A stretch of 64,000 nucleotides of DNA from Whitmania pigra (Eukaryota > Annelida > Clitellata > Hirudinida > Haemopidae), in NCBI GenBank assembly GCA_021613335.1, contig JAJTWR010000155.1, forward strand, positions 1 to 64,000. The letters are read 5' to 3'. The notes under the pieces were generated by a model, which searched no databases, was not told where the DNA came from, and saw only the letters and a list, made by a program, of their open reading frames with translations. This document shows positions 18,893 to 29,700 of the stretch, piece by piece (positions within the stretch are counted from its first letter, which is position 1; every line of letters starts with the position of its first letter). The position numbers were made by a program, and so were the translations under genes.

Positions 18893-20556
18893 TCAATTCG
18901 CGCGAACATTGCTCAAAAAGCCGCTGACGGCCTCTTGCAGCATTTTTGACTGTTCGGCCAAATCCTCGGCCGTTTCCTGCACTTGACGGGCGGACGTACC
19001 GGTTGCCGAGGCCGAAAGCGTCACATCGCCGATCGTCTTGGTCACCTGGCTGGTGCCCAACGCCGCCTGTTGAACGCTGTGGGCAATTTTTTGCGTTGCC
19101 GACTGCTGTTGTTCAACCGCGAGGGTGATGGCAGCGGCGATATCGTTGATCTGGCGAATGGTTTGTCCAATATTGCCGACCGCCTCGACCGCGCTGGAGG
19201 TGGCGGTTTGCATCTCGGCGATCTGCGATGAGATCTGATCGGTGGCGCGGGCCGTTTGCGCGGCAAGGCCCTTGACCTCATTGGCAACGACGGCGAACCC
19301 CTTGCCAGCTTCGCCAGCGCGCGCGGCTTCGATAGTGGCATTGAGAGCCAGCAAATTGGTTTGCGATGCGATCTCATTGATCAATTGCACGACATCGCTG
19401 ATCTGACCGGCCGCCTCGGTCAGGCTTTCGATTGTCGTATTGGTATGGCTGGCCTGGTCGACCGCCTGGCGGGCAATCACGGCCGAGCTTTCAACCTGGT
19501 GGCCTATTTCGCGAATGGCGCTGGTCAACTCCTCGGCCGCCGCCGCCACGGTCCGGACATTGCCGTTGGCTTGATTTGAGGAGGCGGCCACTTCCATCGA
19601 GCGTCGATGGGTTTGCTCGGCATGACCGGTCAAGCTGGCGGCGCTGGCTTGCATCTGGCTGGCGGCGTTCGATACCTTGCCGGCAACCTTTTGCACCGAC
19701 CCTTCAAAGACCGAGGCCAGCTCATTGAGGTTTTGCCGGCGCAAAGCCTGCATCCGCGCCTCGCTTGCCGCCTGTTCGCTTTGGACCCGCTCCAACGCGA
19801 TGGCGTTCTTCTTGAACACCTCGACCGCATGCGCCATGGCGCCGATCTCATCGCGGCGCCCGATTGCCGGAATTTCGATTTTTTGTCGCCATCGGCAAGG
19901 CGGGTCATCACGGCGGTCAAGCGCCGCAGCAGGCCGCTGATGCGGGTGGAATAAGCGAAACTGCCGCTCGCCCCGACGATGAGCGCGATAACCGTGCCAG
20001 CGAACATCAGCCACCATACCCACTGGTAGATGGCTTGCGAAGCGTTATAGAGCGCCTGAGACTCCTCTCGCTGGGTGCTGACCAGCTTTTGCAATTGCGA
20101 ACGTAAGCTGGCATGCGCCGCATGGGCGGCGTCGCGGGTGCGAACCTGGGCGTTGCTATCGGCGGTCAGCAGAGCGTCATGGGCAGCGTCGCGGGTTTGG
20201 CGATACAATTCCACCGCCTTGGCCAGACTTTCCGCCTGGGCAAGTTCAGCGCCATCGACATGTTGGCGATAGGCTTTTAAATTTTCCGCAACGATCCGGT
20301 CTCCCCCAGCGTCCGGGCGGCTGCCATCGGCGATCGCCAAACTTTCGCGCTGAAGCGCCAACACGTCCGAAATGGCCGACAACTGCGTCAAAGGGAGCAC
20401 CCGACGTTCGAAAATCTCCGACATTCTCTGGTTGTTGTCGTAAAGAGAGCCGATGCCGATGACACCGCCGAAAGTGGGAATGCCAAGCAATAGAGCTACC
20501 ATGATCAGCAGCTTGGTTCGGAGAGAAAATTCAATCCTGTTTTGTGTTTTCACCAT
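18893..20556 (-). pseudogene. Methyl-accepting chemotaxis protein, one frameshift in an A run
   Basis: A two-helix transmembrane receptor: TM1 at about residues 15-35 and TM2 at about 180-202 ([20 protein letters not shown]), with a roughly 140-residue periplasmic helical sensor between. A HAMP domain follows, then the signalling hairpin with its tip at [20 protein letters not shown]. The frame is lost at the run 19879-19884 (GACAAAAAATCG on the coding strand), where one more A restores [11 protein letters not shown]. The length fits one deletion. No C-terminal CheR-tethering pentapeptide is seen. Ligand unknown. Confidence 0.9.
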
Positions 20557-20640
20557 ATCGCGCTCCCCCCGATAGAGGTTTGCCCTCCTTCATTAGAGAA
20601 GCGTATTCTACACGATAATCTCAAAACGCGCGAAACTCTT

Positions 20641-20666
20641 CCTTGTTTGCCTGGGCAGACAAAAGG
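20641..20666. terminator. Hairpin downstream of moaB (weak terminator candidate)
   Basis: CCTTGTTTGCC pairs with GGCAGACAAAAGG around a two-base loop with slight mismatch, in the gap between the moaB stop and the chemoreceptor start. No U-run follows on the moaB strand, so intrinsic termination is only a possibility. Confidence 0.25.
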
Positions 20667-20695
20667 TATCAGTCAAACTTAAAATTGCAATAAAT

Positions 20696-21238
20696 TTATT
20701 TATCAAGCCGATGTTCGTTCAAGCGCGGCATCAACTCGACGAGATTGCACGGGCGATGGCGGTTGTCGAGCTGGAAGCGCAGAATTTCGTCCCAAGCGTC
20801 GCGGCAAGCCCCGGACGATCCCGGCAAGGCAAACAAATAGGTGCCGTTCGCAACGCCGGCGGTGGCGCGGCTTTGCATCGTCGAGGTGGCAATCGATTTG
20901 AAGCTGATCCAGCGGAACAATTCGCCAAAGCCGGGAATTTTTTTCTCGTACAGCGCCTCGAACGCCTCGGGCGTGACATCGCGACCGGTAACGCCGGTAC
21001 CGCCAGTGGCGATGACGACATCGATGGCGCGGTCGGCGATCCAGGCGGCGAGTTGGGCTTGAATGGCGGCGCCGTCATCGCGCAATAACGCTCTTGCCGC
21101 CAGGACATGGCCCGCCTTGGCGATACGCGCGGCCAGCAAGGCGCCAGAACCGTCGGTTTCCAGCGTTCGGCTGTCCGAGACGGTCAGCAGGGCGATTTGA
21201 ACCGGGATGAAGGGGCGCGTTTCGTCAATTCCAACCAT
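20696..21238 (-). CDS. moaB: Molybdenum cofactor biosynthesis protein B
   Basis: A 180-residue MoaB/Mog-fold protein acting in molybdopterin adenylation. Motifs are [11 protein letters not shown] near the N-terminus and [20 protein letters not shown], the molybdopterin-binding loop; [14 protein letters not shown] lies toward the C-terminus. The start at Met 21238 ([14 protein letters not shown]) is preferred to a longer frame because it matches family length and overlaps the end of the upstream transglycosylase gene by 14 bases. Confidence 0.9.
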   Translation of the reverse strand: MVGIDETRPFIPVQIALLTVSDSRTLETDGSGALLAARIAKAGHVLAARALLRDDGAAIQAQLAAWIADRAIDVVIATGGTGVTGRDVTPEAFEALYEKKIPGFGELFRWISFKSIATSTMQSRATAGVANGTYLFALPGSSGACRDAWDEILRFQLDNRHRPCNLVELMPRLNEHRLDK

Positions 21239-23088
21239 CGCGTAAGGCCAGTTCGGTTGCTTCGGCTCCAAGGGGACGATAAACCGGCCAGCGATTTGTG
21301 GCAATTGCATCCAAGCCGGTCGTCGAGCGATGGAGGCGGGTCTGATAAATCCAGTAATTGGCCAGAACCCGTTGGACGAACATGCGCGATTCGCTTGCCG
21401 GGAGGGTTTCGATATACATCAGCGGATCCTTATGGAAACTGGCTTCACGCTTCCATTTCACCAGATTCCCGCTTCCGCCGTTATAAGCGACCGCCAGTTG
21501 GAACAGATTGTCCTGGATGGCGTCATTACTCAAAAGCGTGTGCACCAACCCTTCGCCGAGCGTCATATTGATCGTCGGGTCGAACAGATCCTCGGCTTTG
21601 AGCGATATTTGCCGCTGTCTGGCGACGAGGCGGGCGGTTTGCGGCATCAACTGCATCAAGCCGCTTGCTCCCTTGACGCTGCGAGCGCCTGGATCGAACT
21701 GCGATTCCTGGCGGACGATGGCGAACAGCAAGGCTGGATCGATGGAAAAAACCGTCTTTGGGTCGCCAGCGCGGCAGCGGGTAGAGCGCCGCATCGTAGC
21801 GCAAACCCTGCCGCTTGAACAAGATCCCGCCCAAACTCATGGCCAAGCCGGGCATGCCGCCGCGTTCGGCCAGGGTCAGCAGGCTTGGCAGAAGATCTTC
21901 TGGAACCTGGGGGAGCGCACGGCGCAATTCGCGTTCGGCTTGCTCGAAGCGTTCGAGCTGCAACAGAGCCAAGGTCCGCGTCACGCCGGGGAATTGACGC
22001 AAACGGCTGATTTCGCGAGCGCCAAGACGCGGAAGCGACCAGTCGAATCCCGCATCGCGCCCTAAAATGCGGCGCGCGATCATGCCGTAAAAGGTTGCCG
22101 GGAATTCAGCCGCCCGGTGCATCCAGCGTTCGTACTGGCCAAAGCGCCCGCCTTCACGATGCGCTCGCCCGGCCCAAAACGCGCCGGACGCCGCCGTCCA
22201 GTCGGACGCCGCCGGCGATTCCGCCACTGCTTCAAAAAAAGTTGCCGCCTCGCCCTTACGCCCGATCCGCCAGGCGCTCAATCCGGCAAGCCACGCCGCT
22301 TCGGGCAGATAATCAGCCGAACGGGCGGCAACGCGCGCCAGCGCCAAGGCGTCATGGTCCTCATTGCGAATAAAAAGGCGCCGGGCCAGATCGGTGCGGA
22401 TTCGGTCGATCAGCACGGCATCGACGGTTTGCAGATCCACGCGCGTCAGCCCGCGCATCGCTGCCGCGCTCTCGCCTTTGGCAACCAGCTTTTCCACCTC
22501 GCCCAAGATTTTGTGCGTACCCGGGGCAATCGGCGCGACGCTGCGATAGGGCCGGTCGCGCCACGAGGCTTCCTCATCGCCCGAGCGGTTGAAGCTGTTG
22601 ATCGCCAAAGGTCGCCTTGGGGCCGGATCGCTCCGGCTTCGCCGCTTTTGGGCGAGCGCATAAATCTCCTTGGCCGGAGCTAGATCGTGATAAGCGCTCA
22701 ACCATTCCTGCAATTCGCCGTATTTAGCATGGTAGCGCGCATCAAGATAACGGTCTGCCAGCAGATAGCCGGTCAATTGCCGATCGTGCAGAGCTGCCAG
22801 CAAGCGGTTTGCGGTCTGCCAGTCGGCAACCTGCTGCGCTGCCGCAAGACGTCGGTACAAAACCAAATCGCCATTGCCAAGGACGGCTGGCAACCCATAA
22901 TGGGAATCGGCGCCAGCGTTCGCAGCGAGCGGAGCGGCAAAGGCAATTCCGCTAGCCTTGATGTCGCTCGGGCTTACGACGCCCGCCACACCCCAGCAGA
23001 AAGCCGCACCCCAGATGCCTGCCGATATGGCCTTGACCGCTTCGGACAACCCGCGCCGATTCTTGAGCCAGTGCAAAATCATCAACAT
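21225..23088 (-). pseudogene. Soluble lytic murein transglycosylase (Slt type), one frameshift
   Basis: A periplasmic enzyme that cleaves peptidoglycan with formation of anhydro-muramyl ends. The N-terminal hydrophobic segment (ISAGIWGAAFCWGVAGVV) acts as export signal. A long helical superhelix follows, and then the catalytic domain with Glu in IVRQESQFDPGARSVKGASG, LMQLMPQTA and AVAYNGGSGNLVKW. The frame breaks at about 21746-21751: the coding strand has six Ts in GGTTTTTTCC where five would keep frame. The length arithmetic agrees with one insertion. Start uncertain (ATG at 23088, 23082 or further upstream). Confidence 0.88.
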
Positions 23089-23348
23089 AGCCCATACATA
23101 AACCAATCTACGGCAAACGCAACAAAAAGAACCAGAGATTTTTGACAGAATCATCATTCCTAAAACCCTGTATTTTGTTGGTTTATTATGAGAAACCCTC
23201 TAAATATTCAATTATTATTATCATTGTCATTCGGTTGAATTGAGCTCACCTCAATAATATATTGCCGATATTTATTAGACTTTTCTTCTTCTTGCCAAGT
23301 GATTGACAGGAGGGGATAGTCATCCTCTCGTGACGAGTGAGGTTTTCG

Positions 23349-23951
23349 ATGGATGCGATGACGTTGCTTTCTACCAGAACATCGATTCGCGACTTGATCG
23401 CGCCAGCGCCGGGGCAGGCTGAGTTGGAGCAAATCTTGGCCGTGGCGATGCGCGCGCCCGATCATGGCCGCCTGCGCCCATGGCGTTTCATCGTCATCGA
23501 GGGCGATGAGCGTTTGGCGTTTGGCGAGTTGCTCGCGCAAGCGCTGCGCGCGCGCCAGACAGAGACGACCGCCGCGCTGTTGGACAAGGAACGCAAAAAA
23601 CCGCTACAGGCGCCGATGATCGTGATCGTTGCCGCAGCTTTGAGCGATCATCCAAGAGTGCCGCAGATCGAACAGATGCTCGCGGTTGGCGCCGCGGCTC
23701 AAACCGCTATGCTGGCGCTTCATGCCTTGGGCTATGGCGCTGTTTGGCGGACGGGCGAGGCGGCCTACGATCCGCTGGTCAAGCGTGGCTTGGGGTTGGC
23801 GCCAAGCGATGCCATCATCGGGTTCATTTATGCCGGAACGCCGGATCCGGCGGTCGATTCGACGGATCGCTCCGCCCGCCCGTTGGCTTGCGACAATATG
23901 CGGCGATGGCGGCGGTTGGATCTTGAAAATAAAACTGGATTTGGTACATAA
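23349..23951 (+). CDS. Nitroreductase family protein (YdjA-like)
   Basis: A 200-residue FMN-dependent oxidoreductase of the compact nitroreductase group. The start LLSTRTSIRDLIAPAP and MRAPDHGRLRPWRFIVIEGD carry FMN-contact residues, and ALGYGAVWRTGEAAY follows. The ATG at 23349 is preferred over the upstream in-frame GTG at 23337. Substrate unknown. The 260 bases upstream (to the transglycosylase start) are A+T-rich and hold the promoter region of both divergent genes, but no motif is clear enough to name. Confidence 0.85.
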   Translation: MDAMTLLSTRTSIRDLIAPAPGQAELEQILAVAMRAPDHGRLRPWRFIVIEGDERLAFGELLAQALRARQTETTAALLDKERKKPLQAPMIVIVAAALSDHPRVPQIEQMLAVGAAAQTAMLALHALGYGAVWRTGEAAYDPLVKRGLGLAPSDAIIGFIYAGTPDPAVDSTDRSARPLACDNMRRWRRLDLENKTGFGT

Positions 23952-24001
23952 CCCGTGCCGGAGCGGCATTGGTTTTCGTTTTGACCACCGAGGTTAAGAT
24001 C

Positions 24002-24163
24002 ATGACGGTTCAAGAAGCGATCGCGCACCTGAACACCGTAGCGTCTCATATGCAATTGCTTGCGATATCCACCCGGAATCAAGGTTTGGCGGCAGCGCTT
24101 GCTCAAGCGATCATTAAGATCAATGAAGCGGTTGCCGAGCTCGAATCCGATAAAGCTAAATAA
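24002..24163 (+). CDS. Small hypothetical helical protein, 53 residues
   Basis: The ATG at 24002 follows a GAGGT ribosome-binding site. The product starts MTVQEAIAHLNTVASHMQLL and ends in a charged tail, and looks entirely alpha-helical. No family is recognised. It stands between a nitroreductase and a TPR glycosyltransferase with its own spacing on both sides. Coding status rests on the good ribosome-binding site and an amphipathic, compositionally sensible sequence. Confidence 0.5.
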   Translation: MTVQEAIAHLNTVASHMQLLAISTRNQGLAAALAQAIIKINEAVAELESDKAK

Positions 24164-24278
24164 ATCAGAGGAATTGCCTGCATCATCTAGCAGGTTGTAA
24201 AGCGCTCGTCCGCCGGTATGGTTTGCACGGCGGCGCGAGCGATGTTGGCGGTAGCGGGACGGCAGCGGGGGACAGGTC

Positions 24279-26257
24279 ATGACCGATGCTGCGTGTTTGT
24301 TGGCGCAAGCGCTGGATCTGGATGCCGAAGGCGCCGATAACCAGCGTCGCTTAAGTGCCTGGGAAGCGGTTCGCGCGGCAACGCCTGGCTGGAATCCGAT
24401 TCCCAGCCTTGGTTTGGCCGAGGTTTTGAACCAGATCGGTTATGTCGATGCGGCGATCGCTCATCTGACGCCGGGGTTGAATCCATGGCTGACGCTCGAT
24501 CATGCCGATCTGGCCAGCCAGCGCGCGGAATGTTATCGCCAGCGCGGCCAACTGCTGGAGGCGGTTGCCGCCTGGGAGCAGGCGGTGGCGATGCGCCCCG
24601 ACGCCGCGGGCTATTGCAACCTTGGCGTCGCGCAAAAAAACATCTGGGATCTGGATGCCGCTGAAGAGGCTTTCCGGCGCGCTCTGGCCATCGATCCAGG
24701 TCATGCGCTGAGCTGGTGCAATCTGGGGCATCTGCTCAGCAATCGCGACGATGTCGATGCCGCGCGAGCGGCTTATGAGCGCGCGCAAACCGCCGATCCA
24801 AGCGCGCAAGCGGCCTCGTGGCATCGAGCCTTCACGGCTTTGCGCCTGGTTTATGACGATTGCGCCGATGTCGAGCGCCGCCGTCAGACCTATGCGAGCG
24901 ATCTAGCGGCGCTCGTTGCAACCGTCGATGCCCTGCCGGCGATAGATCGCTTGGGTCTGGCGGCCGTCATTGGCGAACGTCAGCCTTTTCTTCTGGCCTA
25001 TCAAGGGCAGGACGACCGTCAACTTCAGGAAAAATATGGCGATTTGGTGTGCCGGATCATGGCGCAAGCCTGGCCCGAGTATGCCGTTCGCCCGCCGATG
25101 CCGCCGCTTGAACCCGACGGCCGCTGGCGGATCGGCTTTGTTTCGGCGCAATTTCGCCGCCATTCGGTGTGGCAGGCGGTCACGCGCGGCTGGCTGGAAG
25201 GGTTGGACCGCTCGCGCTTCAAGCCAATGGGCTATTCGCTCAGTCAATTTGCCGATGATGAAACCGCTCATGCCCAGCGCTTGTGCGAGATCTGGCATAT
25301 GACCAAACAACCGACCGATGGTTGGATCGCCCGCATCGCCGCCGACCGGCCCCATGTGCTGATCTATCCGGAAATCGGCATGGACCCGGAAAGCACGCGC
25401 CTAGCCGCCCTGCGCTTGGCGCCGGTGCAATGCGTTGGCTGGGGGCACCCGGAAACCACCGGCCTACCCAGCCTTGATGCCTATATCAGCGGCGATCTGC
25501 TCGAACCGCCCGACGGCGCGGCTCATTACCGTGAGGAGCTGATCCGCCTGCCGCGGCTTGGCTGCGCTTATCCGGCAAATGACATGGCTCAGGTTCCGGT
25601 GCAAACCCGCATCGGATTGGGGTTGAAGCCCGACCGCCTCTATCTTCTGGCCTGCCAGACGCTGCAAAAATACCACCCAGCCTATGATCGCTCGCTCGCT
25701 CGTATTGTCACCGCCCTTCCCAACGCACAGCTCTTGTTTTCCAAGATCAGATCGATCGCGGACTGAGCGCCCGGCTTGCCGAAAGGCTCGACCAGGCCTT
25801 GCGCGCCGAAGGATCGAGCTTTTCCGCGGCAGCGCTGCTCTTGCCGCACCTGCCGCCGGCACAGTTTCGCAGCCTGATGCAGCTTGCCGATCTTTATCTC
25901 GACACGCCGGGTTTTTCTGGTTTCAACACCGCCATGCAGGCGGTGCAAGCTGGTTTGCCGGTGATAACGCTGGAAGGAGAGTTCATGCGCGGCAGGCTCG
26001 CCTCGGCCGTGTTGCGGCAGATCGGCGTAACCGGCACCATCGCCGCCAACCTGGCCAGCTATGAGCATATCGCCATCGCTTTGGGTCAGGACGGCGCGGC
26101 CCGCGCCCGCTTACGCGCCGCCTTGCTCGAACGAGCTGCCCTGGCGCAAGAAGATCATGCCAGCGCCGCCGCCCTCGGACCGGCGCTGATCGCTTTGCTC
26201 AAGCGTTACAACGCTCATACGCCGGTGCCGTCATCCTCTTCCCGATCCAGCCGGTAG
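24279..26257 (+). pseudogene. TPR protein with SPINDLY/OGT-like (GT41) catalytic domain, one frameshift
   Basis: N-terminal tetratricopeptide repeats (for example YCNLGVAQKNIWDLDAAEEA and LSWCNLGHLLSNRDDVDAA) are followed by a GT41-type domain: RIGFVSAQFRRHSVW, LAPVQCVGWGHPETTGLPSL, YISGDLLEPP and, after the frame change, LADLYLDTPGFSGFNTAMQA. Such proteins transfer sugars to Ser/Thr of proteins. The frame breaks at 25737-25740, where a run of four Ts replaces the five needed for FFQDQIDRG. The length fits one deletion. The 3' end overlaps the convergent PAS gene by 43 bases. Confidence 0.82.
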
Positions 26258-26712
26258 GCGGCGACCAAAATTTTATCGACGGTTTCGCCCGTGGTGGAAA
26301 GCGGTAGCGCCAGCCTTTCCCAGGTTTGCTCGACGCCGTCGAAATTGGCGGTGTAGCGGCGTATCTCCGGTTGGCGGTTGCGGCGGACCCGGTCATATTC
26401 CTCATACAGCGCGGCGCGCTGCGCCGTCGGCAACAGATCGATCGATTTGCCGACCATGTCGGTATGAAAGGCGGTGGTAAAGCTTCCGCCGTAATAGCTG
26501 TAGGTGAAGGTTCCAGAATCGTCGGCATCCATGACCAGCAGATTGCCGATCCAACTGCGCAGATCGCTTGGATCGAGCATATCGCTCAGCGGCAGATCGA
26601 GGCCGTTGCATTGATCGCGCCAGAAATCGAGCAGACGGCGCAGTTTTGGATGATCGAGGGACAGGTCTTTGGGCATGACAGCAGCCTGAGATAAAGAATC
26701 GAAAAGGGGCAT
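26215..26712 (-). CDS. PAS-domain protein (PAS_5 type)
   Basis: A 165-residue stand-alone PAS-like protein of the sort abundant in Rhodospirillales. An N-terminal DHPKLRRLLDFWRDQCNG helix is followed by DMLDPSDLRSWIGNLLVMDA and a sheet region with YSYYGGSFTTAFHTDMVGKS. No output domain or membrane segment is present, so it may act by protein-protein contact. Ligand and partner unknown. Convergent overlap with the TPR glycosyltransferase gene. Confidence 0.75.
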   Translation of the reverse strand: MPLFDSLSQAAVMPKDLSLDHPKLRRLLDFWRDQCNGLDLPLSDMLDPSDLRSWIGNLLVMDADDSGTFTYSYYGGSFTTAFHTDMVGKSIDLLPTAQRAALYEEYDRVRRNRQPEIRRYTANFDGVEQTWERLALPLSTTGETVDKILVAAYRLDREEDDGTGV

Positions 26713-26776
26713 TCATTCCCGGCTCCACCATGTAACTGATTTTCGGCGGCGGTGAAATCCTTGTCGCACGCCAAAA

Positions 26777-29700
26777 TCACAACCGGCCGATAGCGCGGGC
26801 GAGATGAACGTAAAGCCGACCTTGATCGGAGGAGAGTAAAACCGCATCGAGGGCATGGGGCACGCCCGACTGGGCTTGTTCGGCGAATAATCGCTCGAAT
26901 TGCTCGATATAACTGTCGACCAGCCGGCGGAAAGCGCGATCCTCGCCGTGGCGCAGCCTGGTTTCCAGAGCCAGCTGGTCAGTCCAGCCTTCGACCAGGC
27001 GGCGGGCGTGCAGGGCGCGATCCATGCGTTTTTCGCGCACCTCGCGCTCGGAAAGTTTGAGCAAAGGCCGGGCGAGATCGACAGTCAGGCTTTCCAGCTC
27101 GCCAACGATGCTGGCGGCATCGAGCAGAAAACGGTCGCCGCCATGGGTTGACGGCAAGGCCGGCATATTGCCGATACCGGGGATGGTTAAATCCTCCTCG
27201 CGGATGGCGCGGGCGGTTTCGACCAGTTCGGCGGTTTTGGCGCGCAGGTTTTCGATGCGGGCGATGGTCTCGTCGGTAACAGCCCGCGCTTGCAGCGGTA
27301 AATCGCCAAGGCCAGCCATCCGTTCGGAAAGCTCGCTGCCCAGGCGATCGAGCGCCGGGCCGATCGTTCCGCCCGCCGCCTCCAAGGCGGCCAGATGTTC
27401 GGGAAGCCTGGCGGTGATCTCGCCAACCCGCCCTATTGCCTGCCCGGCGCGTTCAGCCGCGATGCTCAATGCCGCGACCGCCTGACTCTGTTCGGTCAAT
27501 TGACCGGTCATGGTCAGCAGATCGTTGGCCAGAGCGCTGAGATCGATGCGGATCTGCGCCCCTTGCGCCGACAAGCTGTTGGTTCCGCTTTCAATGCGGG
27601 CTAGCACATGATCGCCGGCCTGGTTTGCCCGGTCGCTTTCACGCTGTAGCGCGGTAACGCTTTCGCTAAGGCCGTCGATCGAGCGATGGGCAATCCCCGT
27701 CACCAGCTCCATGCGCTGCGACAAACAAGCCGAGACTTCGTCGAAGCGCGCCGTCAAAGCGTCGGCGGCGGCGTCCAAACCGGCGCTGCCCTTGGCAAAG
27801 GCGTCGCGCAAGCCGGCGAGCGTCGCTGTGACCGCCGTGACCCGTTCGACCAGATCGGTCGTATCGTCGCGTAACCCGGCCAGCGCCTGACGAATATCGT
27901 CGGTTTCGGTTTGCAGATGCACGCCGGCTTGAACGATGCTGTCGATATGGCGGGGAAAACCCTCGGCAAGCGCGCTCAGATGCGTACCGATCCGGGCGGC
28001 GGCGTCATCCAGCCGCCCGGTGCGCTCTGCCAGCAGATCGCTTGCCTGGCTTAGCCGCTCGCCGATACGGTCGGTCAGCAGGGCCAGCGCCGTCGCTTGC
28101 CGGTCCAACGCCGAAGCGGCGACGGTCACCTGGCCGACGGTTGTCTGCAAATGCGCATCGACGCGCTCCTGCTGTTGGCCTAAATGGTTGCTGGCGGCGT
28201 CGATACGGCCAAGGCCGCGCTCGATCTGTCGTTCGATCTCTGTCACCGCCCGGCCCCAGCGATCCAGCCCCTGCTGTCCTTGTTCGGCCCAATCGCGCAA
28301 GGACAGCCACCGCTCGTTGAGATTGCTCAGCAGGCTGGCGGCGCGTTCGCTTTGCTGCTGCAAGCTGGCGCCGACCTGATCGATGACCCCCTTGCCTTCG
28401 CCAAGGCTGGTCAGGCTTTGGCGTGTGGTTTCGCCAAGACGGTCGCTGGCCGCCGCCATGTGATGTTCGCCCTGGCCAAGCAGGTCGAGCGCTTCTTGCA
28501 GACGACCGGTCAACTGGCCCAACGCAGCATCGGCCTGATGGCTGCGATCGTTCAAAGTGACGGTACGATCGCCGATGGCGGCAAGAGTTTCAGTCAGCGA
28601 AGCCTGCTGATGGATGATGGTTGCCAGCACGACCTCGCCTTGGGCGGTGTAGCTTTCCAAATCGCCAATCATCGCGCTCAGCCGATCTGTCGCGCTTTGG
28701 GCGCCGGCTTCCAGATTGTGTAAAATCGTTGCGGCGTCGAGGCTCAAACCAGCCAAGCCTTCGCGGCTGCGTTCGGTCAGCTGCGTCACATCGCGAGCGC
28801 CGCGGGTAAGGGAGGTGAACAACTCGATCATCTGCTCGGCCTGGCGGTGGATTGCCTGGCTGCCTTGTTGGGCGGCCTGATCGACCGCCGTTACGGTTTC
28901 ACTCAGATCCTGGCGGCTGCGGGCGCTCTGCGTTGCCAATTCTTTAGCGGCTTGGCGTAAATTGTGCTCGGATGCGGCAATCAGCTTACCGGCTTCGCTC
29001 ATCTGGGCGATCATCTGCGCCAGTTCAGCCGTCTGACCGCTCATCAAGCTGCGGGTATCTTCGATCCGCTGGCTAACCAGCTGGCTTCCCCGATCGAGCG
29101 CTTCGCCTTGAGCATCCATCGCCGCTTGCAGTTTTTCTCCAAGATTTTTGGCGTTGGCGATGGCGTCGTGCACCAACCCGGCGTGCTCTTGCAGCGCGTT
29201 GGCGATGGCGGGTAAGCGATCGGACAGGCGATGGATCTGGGTTTGCGCCTGATCGACGGCCTGGCCGATGCCAGCGGCTTGCTCTTTAAAATTGTCAGTA
29301 AAGCCGGTCAGAAGCATCGATGCATCGGCGCTGGTTTTCGACAAGCGCAGCGCTTGGCGTTCGAGCGCGCCACCCGCGGCATCCAGGGCGCCTGTCGCCG
29401 TGCGGCTGGCATCGCCGATCCGCTCGATCCGCGCAACCAGCTCGTCGGCCATCTGCCCCATCGCAACCCGGTTGCGTTCCGCCTGGCTGGCGATGCCCCG
29501 CGCCCCTTCGGCAAGCGTTGTGCGCTGCTCGGCCAGCGTCGTGGAAATCTGCCCTATCCACTCGCGCGACCGGTTTTCAGCTTCGCCCAGCAAGGCCAGC
29601 TGATCGCTCACAGCCTGCCGGCCGCGATCCAGCGCCTGGAGATTGGCTTGTATCCCGGCGTTGCTCTCATGGCAGGCGCGCTCGATCTGTGTCAGCGCGG

